A DNA stretch of 64,000 nt from Ancylobacter pratisalsi (GCF_010669125.1 NZ_CP048630.1:4336001-4400000); one strand, 5' to 3'. Positions 18,167-29,100 are shown, numbered from the stretch's first letter. Notes: generated by a model from the sequence alone, not told the origin. Made by a program: numbers and translations.

Positions 18167-20452
18167 ATGCCCCGTACGAGCTTCGCGCGCATGTTGGTGA
18201 AGTTCTGCCAGCAGCGTGCACCGACCGTCCTGTTGCCCCGCGACGCCGACCTGTTCCAGAACTGGCTGCTCGATCTCCTCGCCGCGCGCGTGCCACCGCC
18301 CCTGACGGAGCGCGATTATGACTGGCACGCGATTGCTCACGCCTGTGATGTGGATCACGCCGATCTGACACGTGCCGGCCCCGTTCTTGCGCCCGGCCTT
18401 GATGCACTGCGCCGTGAACTGGCGCGCCGCGGCCACGTCACGGTGAAGCGTGCCGCGGCGCGCCGGGCACCGCCGAGCTCGGAGCGGGGCACACCCCATC
18501 GTGGCGCTGACCAGCCGGAAGCTATACCGCGCCGACGCGGTCCACGGGCGAAGCCCATTATCGAGTTCCCCGAGAGCGACGGCCGGCCTTGGACCGACCC
18601 GCCATCATTCGCCGATGCGCTCGATCTTCACATGCGCCGGCATGGCGACACCGCGAAGCATCTCGCCCGTGTCCTTGAGGCGAGCGCGACCCAGGTCGAT
18701 GCTACGGCACTCAACCTGTGGCGCCGCGGCGTGAAGGTGCCGCGCGCCTCCCGAAGTCTCGCGGCGCTGGAGCTCATCGAGCGGCGCTACCGCCTGCCGC
18801 CGGGCTACTTCCGCTCGAAGCTGCCGAACGGAGACCGCTGCACATCAGCGGGGACCATTGCCGGCATCAGCCGTGCGGAGAGACGACGCCTCGCCTGGCA
18901 CCTGCCGCATGATTTTGATCGGCGCCCGTTGAGGGAGAGGGAGGAGATCCTTGAGTGGGTAAAGCGCGTGGTGATCACGGGGACGACCGACTATCGGCGC
19001 TTCCAGGCTGCCGCCATGAAGCAGCGCTACTCGATCCGCTTTCCCGGCCTGCTCGACCAGTCCTCCCAGCCGCGCGGGCTTTACAGGTTTTGCCGGGAAG
19101 AGGATGGATCGCTGCCGGATCCGGACCTCGCGAGCGCGGCGCTCGATGCGCCGCCCCAGCTGGCCGAGGAGATGGCCGATCTCGTCCAGTTCAAGACGGC
19201 GACGCTGACGGCCTTCGGTTATCAGCGCAGCGGCGTCTGGGGCGAGGAGACGGCATCCCAGAAGGTCGAGCATCTCGGTCTGATGTTCGGTGCGCTGGCA
19301 GCGTCACCCAGTGGCGCGGTCCACGGCTTCGGCGTGCCGCTGGAGAATCTGAGCTTCGGCCTTCTGGTCTTCCCGATCGTGTGGGACTGGTACATTCAAT
19401 GGCGGGAGCGTCGGCGCGGCTTCTACACCGCGTGGGAAGTCGACATGCTGCGGATCGCTGCCGCGCTCACCCGTGCCGAGACAGGCTGGCTGCGGCAGAA
19501 CCCGCAACTGGCGGAACGCATCCGCCCCATTCCCAATCTGATCACCGAGCGCGACGTTGCCGCTGCCCGCGCTGACTGGGACGCGGCCTGCGAGCAGATG
19601 CATCGCCATGGCCTCGCCCGCGCGCGGGAGGTCCAGCGCGTGGCCCGTATCCATCGTGATCCCTTCGAGCCGATCATGGTGGTGCTGGAGGCGGACAGCC
19701 CGGTCGCCGAGTATCGCAAGATCACCGAGGAGATCCTCCGGCTGATGCCGGACGAAAAGCGCTACCCGCGTGCGGCGGCTGAGGCAGTGCGGGCCTTCCT
19801 GATGCTACGGCTCGGCCTGCATCTCGGCGTTCGGCAGAAGAACCTGCGTCAGCTCCTCGTCTGTCCGCGTGGCCGGCTGCCGACCTCGGAGCGCCGCCTC
19901 GCGGAGATGAAGCGCGGCGAGTTGCGCTGGAGCGAGCGCGATCAGGGATGGGAGGTGCTCATCCCCTCTGTCGCCTTCAAGAACGCGAACTCGTCCTTCT
20001 TTGGCAGCAAGCCGTTCCGGCTGATCCTGCCGGACCTCGGCGGCCTCTATCACTATCTCGAGGCCTATATCGACCGGCACCGCCGGGTGCTGCTCAAACA
20101 TGCCGCCGATCCGGGCACGCTGTTCGTGAAGACGGTGAAGCTCACCAGCAAGGATTCCGCGTACTGCCAGAACACCTTCTACGAGGCCTGGCGTCTGGCG
20201 ATCCAGCGCTATGGCATCCACAATCCCTACACTGGCCGCGGCGCCATCAAGGGCCTGCTGCCTCACGGGCCGCACAATGTCCGCGACGTGCTCGCGACCC
20301 ACATCCTGAAGAAGACTGGCTCCTATGAGCAGGCGAGCTACGCCATCCAGGACACCCCCGAGATGGTCGCCAAGCACTATGGGCGCTTCCTGCCCCAGGA
20401 CAAAGCCGCCCTTGCGGCGCAGATTCTCAACAAGGTGTGGGAAGCGGCGTGA
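18167..20452 (+). CDS. Tyrosine-type site-specific recombinase with very large N-terminal region
   Basis: The C-terminal part of this 761-residue protein carries the tyrosine-recombinase catalytic set. Arg I is in LGVRQKNLRQL, HxxR is His703-Arg706 in PHNVRDVLATH, then His737 and nucleophile Tyr738 in AKHYGRF. The N-terminal ~500 residues have no obvious standard core-binding layout and include an early DNA-binding-like segment (FADALDLHMRRHGDTAKHLARVL). Typical integrases have 350-450 residues, so this is an unusually long member. It leads the defence island in the same orientation as the RM operon. The ATG used has no clear ribosome site, so the true start could differ. Confidence 0.75.
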   Translation: MPRTSFARMLVKFCQQRAPTVLLPRDADLFQNWLLDLLAARVPPPLTERDYDWHAIAHACDVDHADLTRAGPVLAPGLDALRRELARRGHVTVKRAAARRAPPSSERGTPHRGADQPEAIPRRRGPRAKPIIEFPESDGRPWTDPPSFADALDLHMRRHGDTAKHLARVLEASATQVDATALNLWRRGVKVPRASRSLAALELIERRYRLPPGYFRSKLPNGDRCTSAGTIAGISRAERRRLAWHLPHDFDRRPLREREEILEWVKRVVITGTTDYRRFQAAAMKQRYSIRFPGLLDQSSQPRGLYRFCREEDGSLPDPDLASAALDAPPQLAEEMADLVQFKTATLTAFGYQRSGVWGEETASQKVEHLGLMFGALAASPSGAVHGFGVPLENLSFGLLVFPIVWDWYIQWRERRRGFYTAWEVDMLRIAAALTRAETGWLRQNPQLAERIRPIPNLITERDVAAARADWDAACEQMHRHGLARAREVQRVARIHRDPFEPIMVVLEADSPVAEYRKITEEILRLMPDEKRYPRAAAEAVRAFLMLRLGLHLGVRQKNLRQLLVCPRGRLPTSERRLAEMKRGELRWSERDQGWEVLIPSVAFKNANSSFFGSKPFRLILPDLGGLYHYLEAYIDRHRRVLLKHAADPGTLFVKTVKLTSKDSAYCQNTFYEAWRLAIQRYGIHNPYTGRGAIKGLLPHGPHNVRDVLATHILKKTGSYEQASYAIQDTPEMVAKHYGRFLPQDKAALAAQILNKVWEAA

Positions 20453-20832
20453 AGGTAGAACGCCTGATGCGGAATCCCCCACCGCCACCGCTAGGCGATG
20501 GCGTGTTCCCAAGTTGGCAATCCGCTTCAGCGGCAGGGCTGGGCCCGCCGTAGGGCCAGATTGACGAACCGTTCACCCAGCAGAGGAACAGGGCCGGTAG
20601 CGGACTGGCCGCTATTGGAGACTTCGAGCGAACAGCGGACATGTCGCCGATGAGAGTCATTGGCAGGAACGACCCATTCCCGCCCTTGAAAAGGGCCGCT
20701 CCGGGGAATCCTGCAGCTGGAGCGCGCCCGGCGAGTGTCCAAGAAACGCCTCTCAGCCGCGACGGGGCGGAGCTTGCCTAAAAGAGCTATTTCGCCTGAA
20801 ATGGCTCCGAATCAATCATTGAGCTCCAACAA
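20453..20832. other. Intergenic region upstream of the phd-hsd-dar operon
   Basis: No gene is visible in 380 bp. It resembles the non-coding spacers seen around mobile genes in rhizobia, with many short open frames and no ribosome sites. The operon promoter should lie in its last 100 bp, where GC falls (20775-20832), but no clear -35/-10 pair can be assigned. Confidence 0.4.
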
Positions 20833-21051
20833 ATGAAAACCATGTCTGCGCGCGAGGCGAAGAACGGCTTCGGTCTGATGATCGACACCGCGCGCGCGGA
20901 GCCGGTGCTGATCGAGAAGCACGGACGCGGTGTGGTGGTGGTGGTCTCGGTGGAGGAATACGAGCGGCTGAACGGTGACGAAAGCCCAGTGCGTTCGGAC
21001 GCCGGGCCGGCGCACCGCACCGTGCGCCGTGGAGGTAAGGAACACGCATGA
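20833..21051 (+). CDS. Phd/YefM-type antitoxin-like protein heading the RM operon
   Basis: The protein has 72 residues. The N-terminal half is a typical Phd/YefM DNA-binding fold: SAREAKNGFGLMID at the start, then PVLIEKHGRGVVVVVSVEEY. The C-terminal tail is short and basic (RTVRRGGKEHA). Normally such proteins neutralize a Doc or YoeB/RelE toxin encoded next to them, but here the next gene is hsdM, whose start overlaps the stop by 4 bp (ATGA). A role as autorepressor of the whole restriction/DarTG operon is therefore plausible (inference). Confidence 0.8.
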   Translation: MKTMSAREAKNGFGLMIDTARAEPVLIEKHGRGVVVVVSVEEYERLNGDESPVRSDAGPAHRTVRRGGKEHA

Positions 21052-23030
21052 GTAATGGTGACCTGAACTGGATCACGAATTTCATTTGGGGTATCGCCGA
21101 TGACGTGCTTCGGGATCTCTACACGCGCGGAAAATACCGCGACGTGATCCTGCCAATGACGGTACTTCGCCGTCTCGACACCGTGCTCGAACCCACCAAG
21201 CAAGCCGTCATGTCGATGAAAGCGAACCTCGACAAGGCAGGCATCGCCAACCAGGACGCCGCCCTTCGACAGGCCGCAGGACAGGCGTTCTACAACACTT
21301 CGCCATTCACACTACGCGACCTGCGCAACCGCGCGAGCCAAGCGCAACTGAAGGCGGATTTCGAGGCCTATCTCGACGGCTTTTCGCCCAACGTGCAGGA
21401 TATTCTGGACAATTTCGAGTTCCGCAATCAGATCCCCAAACTGTCCAAGGCTGACGTGCTCGGCACCCTGATTGAGAAGTTCCTCGACAGCTCGATCAAT
21501 CTCGGCCCGAACCCGGTGCTCAACGGTAGCGGTTCGGTGAAACATCCCGGCCTCGACAACCACGCGATGGGGACAATCTTCGAAGAACTGGTCCGCCGCT
21601 TCAACGAAGCCAATAACGAGGAGGCCGGCGAGCACTGGACGCCGCGCGACGCCGTGAAGCTCATGGCGAAGCTGATGTTCGTGCCGATTGCCGATCAGAT
21701 CCAATCTGGTACCTACCTGCTGTATGACGGCGCCTGCGGTACTGGCGGCATGCTGACGGTCGCTGAGGAAGCGCTGAACGAACTCGCGCAGCAGCACGGC
21801 AAACAAGTTTCCACGCACCTTTTTGGGCAGGAGATCAACGCCGAGACTTACGCCATCGCCAAGGCCGATCTGCTCCTCAAGGGCGAAGGCGAAGAGGCCG
21901 ATAACATCGTCGGCGGGCCGCAATGGTCAACGCTGGCCAACGACGCATTCCCGTCCAAGGAATTCGACTTCATGCTGTCGAATCCGCCCTACGGCAAGAG
22001 CTGGAAATCCGATCAGGAGCGCATGGGCGGCAAGGTCGGTATCCGCGATCCGCGCTTCGTGATCGAGCACGCGGGCGATCCGGAATACAGCCTCGTCACA
22101 CGCTCCAGCGACGGGCAGATGCTGTTCCTGGCGAACATGCTGTCCAAGATGAAGCACAACACGCCGCTTGGGAGCCGCATTGCCGAGGTTCACAACGGCT
22201 CGTCGCTGTTCACCGGCGATGCGGGCTCCGGCGAAAGCAATGTTCGGCGGTGGGTCATTGAGAACGACTGGCTGGAAGCCATCGTCGCTCTGCCGCTCAA
22301 TATGTTCTACAACACCGGCATCGCCACCTATGTCTGGGTGCTGTCGAACCGCAAAGCGGGCCACCGGCGCGGCAAAGTGCAATTAATCGACGCGACCGCC
22401 TGGTCCCGGCCCCTGCGCAAGAACCTCGGCAAGAAAAATTGCGAGCTCTCCGACACGGATATCGAACGCATTCTGCGAACCTTCATGGGGTTCGAGGAGA
22501 CAGAGCAATCCCGCATCTTCGACAATGCTGAATTCGGTTATTGGAAGGTCACGGTCGAGCGGCCTTTGCGCGCGCGCGGCATCGACGCCACCCGCGCCTA
22601 TGCGCCGAAGGAGATCAAGGCGCTAAAGGATGAAGGCCGGATCGCCGAGGATGGTGCGCCGGTCATTCGCCGCATTCACAAGCCGGGCAAGGTTAAGGCT
22701 GATCCCCTGCGCGGGCTGTTCCCGCTGACAATCGAAGGCAAGCGCTGCGTGGTCGAATACGAGCCCGACAGCGCGTTGCGCGACACCGAGACGGTGCCGT
22801 TGAAGGAGCCGGGCGGCATCGAGGCCTTCATCCGCCGCGAGGTGCTGCCGCACGCGCCCGACGCCTGGATCGACGAAGCCAAGACCACGATGGGCTACGA
22901 GATCAGCTTCACCCGTTATTTCTACAAGCCGCAGCCGCTGCGCCCATTGGAGGAGATCCGCGCCGACATTCTTGCGCTGGAATGGGAGACGGAAGGCCTG
23001 ATGGCTGAGATCATCGGGGCGGCGCGATGA
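21048..23030 (+). CDS. hsdM: Type I restriction-modification system methyltransferase subunit
   Basis: This is the N6-adenine DNA methyltransferase subunit of a type I RM complex (M2S modifies, R2M2S cuts). The 660-residue protein has an N-terminal helical HsdM domain (about 10-150), the SAM-binding motif DGACGTGGM (about 227-235) and the catalytic NPPY motif in LSNPPYGKSW (about 312). A long C-terminal region follows (about 480-660). It overlaps the Phd-like gene at its start and hsdS at its end, each by 4 bp. All key motifs are intact, so active protection of host DNA is expected. Confidence 0.95.
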   Translation: MSNGDLNWITNFIWGIADDVLRDLYTRGKYRDVILPMTVLRRLDTVLEPTKQAVMSMKANLDKAGIANQDAALRQAAGQAFYNTSPFTLRDLRNRASQAQLKADFEAYLDGFSPNVQDILDNFEFRNQIPKLSKADVLGTLIEKFLDSSINLGPNPVLNGSGSVKHPGLDNHAMGTIFEELVRRFNEANNEEAGEHWTPRDAVKLMAKLMFVPIADQIQSGTYLLYDGACGTGGMLTVAEEALNELAQQHGKQVSTHLFGQEINAETYAIAKADLLLKGEGEEADNIVGGPQWSTLANDAFPSKEFDFMLSNPPYGKSWKSDQERMGGKVGIRDPRFVIEHAGDPEYSLVTRSSDGQMLFLANMLSKMKHNTPLGSRIAEVHNGSSLFTGDAGSGESNVRRWVIENDWLEAIVALPLNMFYNTGIATYVWVLSNRKAGHRRGKVQLIDATAWSRPLRKNLGKKNCELSDTDIERILRTFMGFEETEQSRIFDNAEFGYWKVTVERPLRARGIDATRAYAPKEIKALKDEGRIAEDGAPVIRRIHKPGKVKADPLRGLFPLTIEGKRCVVEYEPDSALRDTETVPLKEPGGIEAFIRREVLPHAPDAWIDEAKTTMGYEISFTRYFYKPQPLRPLEEIRADILALEWETEGLMAEIIGAAR

Positions 23031-24457
23031 TCGACGGCTTGCGCCCATATGTCGAAATGAGGCCGAGCGGCCTGCCATGGCTCGGTGATGTGCCCGCCCA
23101 TTGGGATATTCTGCGCGCCAAGCGGCTTCTGATCCCAACGCAGGAGCCCGCTCGCTCCGACGACGAAATCGTCACCTGTTTCCGCGATGGACAAGTCACG
23201 CTCCGCAAGAACCGGCGTTCTAGCGGGTTCATGATCGCCCTTCTTGAGCAGGGCTATCAAGGAGTTCGAGTAGGACAACTTGTCGTTCACTCGATGGATG
23301 CATTTGCAGGCGCCATCGGAGTATCAGATAGCGACGGAAAATGTACACCAGAGTATATCGTTTGTGCGCCTCGGGCAGACCGAGCCATACCTGAATATTA
23401 TTCTTGGGTGCTGAGGCAGGCGGCGCGAACAGGTTACATTTTGGCGTCATGCCCGGCAGTGCGCGAACGAGCACCGCGTCTACGATATCCCGACCTCGGG
23501 GAGTTGCGGGTCCCTGTCCCGCCTCCCGATGAGCAGCGGCTGATCGTGCGGTTTCTGGATTGGCACGGAGCGCAAACGGCGAAGCTGATTCGCGCGAGGA
23601 AGAAGATCATCGCGCTACTGAAAGAGCAGAAACAGGCGATCATTCACCGCGCCGTCACCCGCGGCCTCGATCCCAACGTCCGCTTCAAACCCTCCGGCAT
23701 CCCCTGGCTCGGCGATGTGCCGGAGAGGTGGGAGGTGAAGCGGCTTCGGCGCCTAGCGACCAAGTTTGGCAGCGGAGTGACCCCCAAGGGCGGCGCGACC
23801 AGCTATACGGCCGATGGTGTCATATTCCTGAGAAGTCAGAACGTCCACTTTGATGGCCTGCGGTTACAAGATGTTGCCCGAATTCCACCTTCTACGCATG
23901 ACGCCATGAAGGGAACTCACGTCCGAGCGTGCGACGTGCTTCTCAACATAACTGGTGCCTCCATCGGCAGAGCGTGCGCTGTCCCGTACGCCTTTGTGGA
24001 CGACGCAAACGTCAATCAACACGTTTGCATCATCCGTGTGAAGAGTGACGAGTTGGTTCCAGAGTTTCTGGCAGCCGTTATCTCCACCCCAATCATGCAG
24101 AGGGAAATACGATTCGAGCAGAACGGCGCGTCGCGCGAAGGTTTGACGCTTGATGCGATCAAGTCTTTTGCGATTCCCCTACCTCCGCTCGCTGAGCAGC
24201 GGCGGATTTTGGAGTCGATCAAACTGGACGGACTGGAATGGGATAGGGCTGCCTTGCGGTACGAACGCGAAATAGCCCTCATCCAGGAATTCCGCACACG
24301 TCTGATTGCCGATGTCGTCACCGGTAAGCTCGATGTCCGCGCCGCTGCCGCCAGTCTGCCCGAAACCGTTGAGATCGAGGCCACCGATGAGATGGTCGAG
24401 GATGATGACCTCGACGAAGCAATTGATAATGCAGAGAACGAGGAGGTTGCCGCCTGA
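23027..24457 (+). CDS. hsdS: Type I restriction-modification system specificity subunit
   Basis: HsdS holds the two target-recognition domains that set the bipartite DNA site. The 476-residue protein shows the expected tandem layout. The signature RPSGLPWLGDVP (about 13) recurs as KPSGIPWLGDVP (about 223). Each opens a recognition domain that ends in a conserved helix (PPPDEQRLIVRFLDWH and LPPLAEQRRILESIKLD). The C-terminal tail is highly acidic (EMVEDDDLDEAIDNAENEE), an unusual extension. It overlaps hsdM by 4 bp and is followed two bases later by darT. Confidence 0.93.
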   Translation: MIDGLRPYVEMRPSGLPWLGDVPAHWDILRAKRLLIPTQEPARSDDEIVTCFRDGQVTLRKNRRSSGFMIALLEQGYQGVRVGQLVVHSMDAFAGAIGVSDSDGKCTPEYIVCAPRADRAIPEYYSWVLRQAARTGYILASCPAVRERAPRLRYPDLGELRVPVPPPDEQRLIVRFLDWHGAQTAKLIRARKKIIALLKEQKQAIIHRAVTRGLDPNVRFKPSGIPWLGDVPERWEVKRLRRLATKFGSGVTPKGGATSYTADGVIFLRSQNVHFDGLRLQDVARIPPSTHDAMKGTHVRACDVLLNITGASIGRACAVPYAFVDDANVNQHVCIIRVKSDELVPEFLAAVISTPIMQREIRFEQNGASREGLTLDAIKSFAIPLPPLAEQRRILESIKLDGLEWDRAALRYEREIALIQEFRTRLIADVVTGKLDVRAAAASLPETVEIEATDEMVEDDDLDEAIDNAENEEVAA

Positions 24458-24459
24458 CC

Positions 24460-25116
24460 ATGCCCGTTCCCGCCCAGCCTAAAATCTACCACATCGTCCA
24501 TGTCGACCGCCTCGCATCGATCATCGCGGACCGCTTCCTGTGGTCGGATGCGGAAATGGTTCAGCGTCAGGGCGTCGGCACGACAATCGGGATGAGCAAC
24601 ATCAAGGCGCGCAGGTTGAACGAGCTCAGCCTGAGCTGCCACCCGGGTCTGCGCGTTGGTCATTGCGCTCCGTTCTATTTTTGTTCTAGATCGGTGATGT
24701 TGTACCTGATCTATCGAAGGAATGAGGAGCTCACCTACAAGGGCGGGCAGGAGCCGATTATCCACCTAGAAGCCGATCTTCACGCCTCGATTGCCTGGGC
24801 GAAGCAGAACAACCGGCGCTGGGCGTTTACCTTGTCGAATGCCGGCGCATATTACTTTGAGGACCGGTCGGACATCGCCCAACTCGGCGATATCAACTGG
24901 GACGCCGTTCAAACGCGACAATGGTCGGGGAACGGCATTTCACGGTCGGTGAAGGAAGGCAAGCAGGCGGAGTTCCTGATCGAACAGGCGTTTCCCTGGC
25001 ACCTTGTCGAGCGGATCGGCGTCTATTCGCAGGGATACGTGCAACCCGTATCGCAGGCGATGCAAGGCGCAGCCCACCGGCCGGGGATCGAAATAAGAAG
25101 AGATTGGTACTATTGA
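24460..25116 (+). CDS. darT: DarT-type DNA ADP-ribosyltransferase toxin (DUF4433)
   Basis: DarT uses NAD+ to attach ADP-ribose to bases in single-stranded DNA, blocking replication; homologues act as phage-triggered toxins. The 218-residue protein matches the family end to end. It has the N-terminal IYHIVHVDRLASII, the GMSNIKARRL segment of the NAD-binding region, a CAPFYFCSRSVMLYLIY core, and the catalytic glutamate in KQAEFLIEQAFPW (Glu171). All expected catalytic parts appear intact. It lies 2 bp after hsdS and 12 bp before its antitoxin darG, inside the RM operon. Confidence 0.9.
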   Translation: MPVPAQPKIYHIVHVDRLASIIADRFLWSDAEMVQRQGVGTTIGMSNIKARRLNELSLSCHPGLRVGHCAPFYFCSRSVMLYLIYRRNEELTYKGGQEPIIHLEADLHASIAWAKQNNRRWAFTLSNAGAYYFEDRSDIAQLGDINWDAVQTRQWSGNGISRSVKEGKQAEFLIEQAFPWHLVERIGVYSQGYVQPVSQAMQGAAHRPGIEIRRDWYY

Positions 25117-25128
25117 GGGAGGATGGCG

Positions 25129-26163
25129 ATGATCGAATTCAAGACAGGGGACATCCTCCGGGCGGACGTGGAAGCGCTCGTTAACACGGTCAACTGCGTC
25201 GGCATTATGGGACGCGGCATCGCCCTTCAGTTCAAGAACGCCTTCCCGGAGAATTTCAAGGCTTACGAAGCCGCCTGCGAGCGCGAAGAGGTGCAGCCGG
25301 GCAAGATGTTCGTGTTCGAGACGCGGACGCTGACCAACCCGAAGTTCATCATCAACTTCCCGACCAAGCGCCATTGGAAGGGCAAGAGCCGAATGGAGGA
25401 CATCGACTCGGGGCTGAAGGCTCTGGTCGATGAGATCCGCACCCGCAGCATTCGATCCATCGCCATCCCGCCGCTGGGCAGCGGCCTCGGCGGCCTCAAC
25501 TGGGCCGACGTACGCCCGCGCATCGTCGAGGCCCTGCGCGGCCTCAACGACCTTCAGGTGATCGTGTTCGAGCCGAACAGCGCGCCCGTGGCCACGAAGT
25601 CGCGCGAAGTTCCGAACATGACGGCGGGCCGCGCCGCGTTGGTCGTGCTGATGCACCGGTATCTCGGCGGGCTGATGGACCCGTTCGTGACGCTGATCGA
25701 GATTCAGAAGCTGATGTACTTCATGCAGGAAGCAGGCGAGCCGCTGCGCCTGAATTACATCAAGCATCACTACGGCCCCTATGCCGACAACCTGCGGCAT
25801 GTCCTGACCAAGATCGAAGGCCATCTCGTGTCCGGCTATCACGATGGCGGCGACGCCCCCGAGAAGCAGCTGGAACTCGTGCCCGGTGCAGTGAAGGATG
25901 CGGAGAGCTTCCTCGCGGCGGACGGAGACACGCGCGGCCGCTTCGATCGTGTCGGGAAGCTGGTCGAAGGCTTCGAAACCCCGTTCGGGCTTGAGCTGCT
26001 GGCGACCGTTCATTGGGTGGTCCGCCACGAGAACGCAACGAGCGCCGAGGATGCCGTTTCCAAGGTCTATGCCTGGAACGACCGCAAGAAGCGCTTCTCG
26101 CCGCGCCAGATTGGCATCGCGTACGAGACCCTTCATGCGAAAGGGTGGCTGGCGGCCGCATGA
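25129..26163 (+). CDS. darG: DarG-type macro-domain antitoxin (DNA ADP-ribosylglycohydrolase)
   Basis: DarG removes the ADP-ribose that DarT adds and also binds the toxin. The N-terminal macro domain (about 1-150) has the ligand-binding NTVNCVGIMGRGIALQFK and the PPLGSGLGGL loop. The C-terminal part (about 170-344) has a helical DUF4065-like region (EIQKLMYFMQEAG, HHYGPYADNL) known from DarG proteins as the toxin-binding half. ATG 25129 is preferred, being six bases after GGAGG; an in-frame ATG at 25123 abuts the ribosome site. The stop overlaps hsdR by 4 bp, locking antitoxin expression to the nuclease. Confidence 0.9.
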   Translation: MIEFKTGDILRADVEALVNTVNCVGIMGRGIALQFKNAFPENFKAYEAACEREEVQPGKMFVFETRTLTNPKFIINFPTKRHWKGKSRMEDIDSGLKALVDEIRTRSIRSIAIPPLGSGLGGLNWADVRPRIVEALRGLNDLQVIVFEPNSAPVATKSREVPNMTAGRAALVVLMHRYLGGLMDPFVTLIEIQKLMYFMQEAGEPLRLNYIKHHYGPYADNLRHVLTKIEGHLVSGYHDGGDAPEKQLELVPGAVKDAESFLAADGDTRGRFDRVGKLVEGFETPFGLELLATVHWVVRHENATSAEDAVSKVYAWNDRKKRFSPRQIGIAYETLHAKGWLAAA

Positions 26164-29100
26164 AGACCGACACCTCGGAAAAGGGCCTTGAGGCCCTCAT
26201 CGTCACCGGAATGACGGGCCACACTTCGGCGCCGACCGGCGGCGGATTTTCCGAGGACCCCGAACCTTTCGTCGGCCTGCACAACTGGCTGCTCGGTGAT
26301 CCGAAGGCATATGACCGGGCATGGACGGTCGACCTTGTGCAATTGCGTGCCTTCATCGGCGCGACGCAACCAACACTGGTGGAAGCATTCGATCTCGACA
26401 ACGACAGCCCAACCCGCCAGAAATTTCTCGCCCGCCTTCAAGGCGAGATCGGCAAACGCGGCGTCATCGAAGTTCTGCGCAACGGCCTCAAGCATGGGCC
26501 GCACCATATTGACCTGTTCTATGGCACGCCGTCGCCGGGCAATGCCAAGGCGGCCGAGCGCTTTGCCATGAACCGGTTCTCGGTCACACGCCAGCTTCGC
26601 TATAGCCGCGACGAGACCGCCCACGCGCTCGATCTCGCGCTGTTCATCAACGGCTTGCCGATCGCCACCTTTGAACTGAAGAACAGCTTAACGAAGCAGA
26701 CCGTCGAGGACGCCGTCGAGCAATACAAGCGCGACCGCGATCCACGCGAGAGGCTGTTCGAGTTCGGCCGCTGCATCGTCCATCTTGCCGTGGACGATGC
26801 GCAGGTGAAGTTCTGCACTCATCTGAAGGGCAAGGGATCGTGGTTCCTTCCCTTCAACAAGGGCTGGAATGACGGCGCCGGCAACCCGCCGAACCCCGCC
26901 GGCATCAAAACTGACTATCTGTGGAAGGATATCCTCACGCCGCTAGGCTTGACGGACATCATCGAGAACTACGCCCAGATCGTCGAACGCAAGGACCCGA
27001 AGACCAATCGATTAAGGCGGGATCAGCTTTTCCCGCGCTTCCATCAGCTCGACGTGGTACGCAAGCTTCTTGCCGATGCCAAGGCGAAGGGCGCGGGCCG
27101 TCGCGTGCTGATCCAGCATTCGGCCGGATCGGGGAAATCGAATTCAATCGCCTGGCTGGCGCACCAACTCGTCCGATTGGCGAACGATTCCCGTCAGGTC
27201 TTCGATTCCGTGATTGTGGTCACCGACCGTCGCATCCTCGATCAACAAATCCGCGACACCATCAAGCAATTCGCCCAGGTTGGTGCGACGGTCGGCCATG
27301 CCGAGCATTCAGGCGACCTTCGCCGCTTCATCGCCGACGGCAAGAAGATAATCATCACGACGGTTCAGAAATTCCCGTTCATCCTCGACGATATCGGCTC
27401 GCAGCACAAAGACCGTCGCTTTGCGATCATCATCGACGAGGCGCATTCGAGCCAGGGCGGCAAGGCCGCTGCGGCGCTCAATGTCGCGCTGACCGGCGCC
27501 GAAGACGGCGACGAAGAGGAAAGCGTCGAAGACAAGATCAATGCCATCATGGAGCAGCGGAAGATGCTCCCGAACGCAAGCTATTTCGCGTTCACAGCGA
27601 CGCCCAAGAACAAGACGCTCGAGAACTTCGGCGAACCCTATCCCGAGGGCGACAAGATCAAGCGTCGCCCCTTTCATAGCTACACGATGAAGCAGGCCAT
27701 CCAGGAAGGCTTCATTCTGGATGTGCTTCGCTATTACACGCCGGTCAACAGCTACTATCGGCTGGTCAAGACGGTCGATGCCGATCCGGAGTTCGATACG
27801 AAGCGCGCAACGAAGAAGCTTCGCCGCTATGTCGAGAGCAACGATCACGCGATCAAGCTCAAGGCCGAAATCATGGTCGATCACTTCCACGAGCAGGTGC
27901 TCGCGTTGAACAAGATCGGAGGCCAGGCGCGGGCGATGGTGGTGACTTCCGGCATCGAGCGCGCGATCCAGTACTACCAGGCGGTGAGCGCCTATTTGGT
28001 TGAACGCAAGAGTCCCTATCGCGCGATCGTCGCCTTCTCAGGCGAGCATGAATTCCGCGGCGTGAAGGTCACCGAGGCGAGCCTCAATGGGTTCCCGTCG
28101 AAGGATATCGCCGATCAGATTGAGAGCGACCCTTACCGCTTCCTGATTTGCGCCGATAAGTTCCAGACCGGCTACGATCAGCCGCTCCTGCATTCGATGT
28201 ACGTGGACAAGGCCCTATCCGGCATAAAAGCCGTTCAGACCTTGTCGCGGCTCAATCGGGCGCACCCGCAGAAGCACGACGCCTTCGTTCTCGATTTCAT
28301 GAACGATACCGCGACCATCCGCGCATCGTTCGATACTTTCTATCGCACCACAATCCTGAGTGACGAAACCGACCCGAACCGGCTCCACGATCTCAAGGCC
28401 ACGCTGGACGGGTATCAGATCTACAATCCGGCCCAGATTGACCAACTCGTTGGTTTGTATCTGTCGGGCGCTGATCGCGATCAGCTCGACCCGATCCTTG
28501 ATGCTTGCGTCGCTGCTTACAACGACAGCCTCGACGAGGATGGCCAGGTTGATTTCAAAGGCAAGGCTAAGGCGTTAGCGCGGACCTACGCCTTCATTGC
28601 GTCTATTCTTCCATACACCAACGCAGAATGGGAGAAGCTGTCGATCTTCCTGAACTTCCTGCTACCGAAGCTGCCGGCGCCGCGTGAGGAAGACCTGTCC
28701 AAAGGGATTCTCGAAGCAATCGACATGGACAGCTACCGGGTCGAAAAGCAGGCAGTGCAGCATATCCAGCTGGTAGACCAGAATGCCGAAGTGGACCCGG
28801 TCCCCACCGATGGTGGTGGGCGCACGCTGGAGCCAGAGCTCGACCGGCTGTCCAATATCATTCGCAGCTTCAACGACCTGTTCGGAAATATCACCTGGGA
28901 GGACGCCGACCGCATTCGGCGTCTGATCGGCACCGAAATCCCGAACAAGGTCGCTGCCAACATGGCATATCAGAATGCGAGGCAGAATTCAGACAAGCAG
29001 AACGCAAAAATAGAACATGACAAGGCGCTCACGAATGTAATTGTGGGCCTGATGAAGGACGACACAGAGCTATTCAAGCAATTCAGCGACAACTCTGAAT

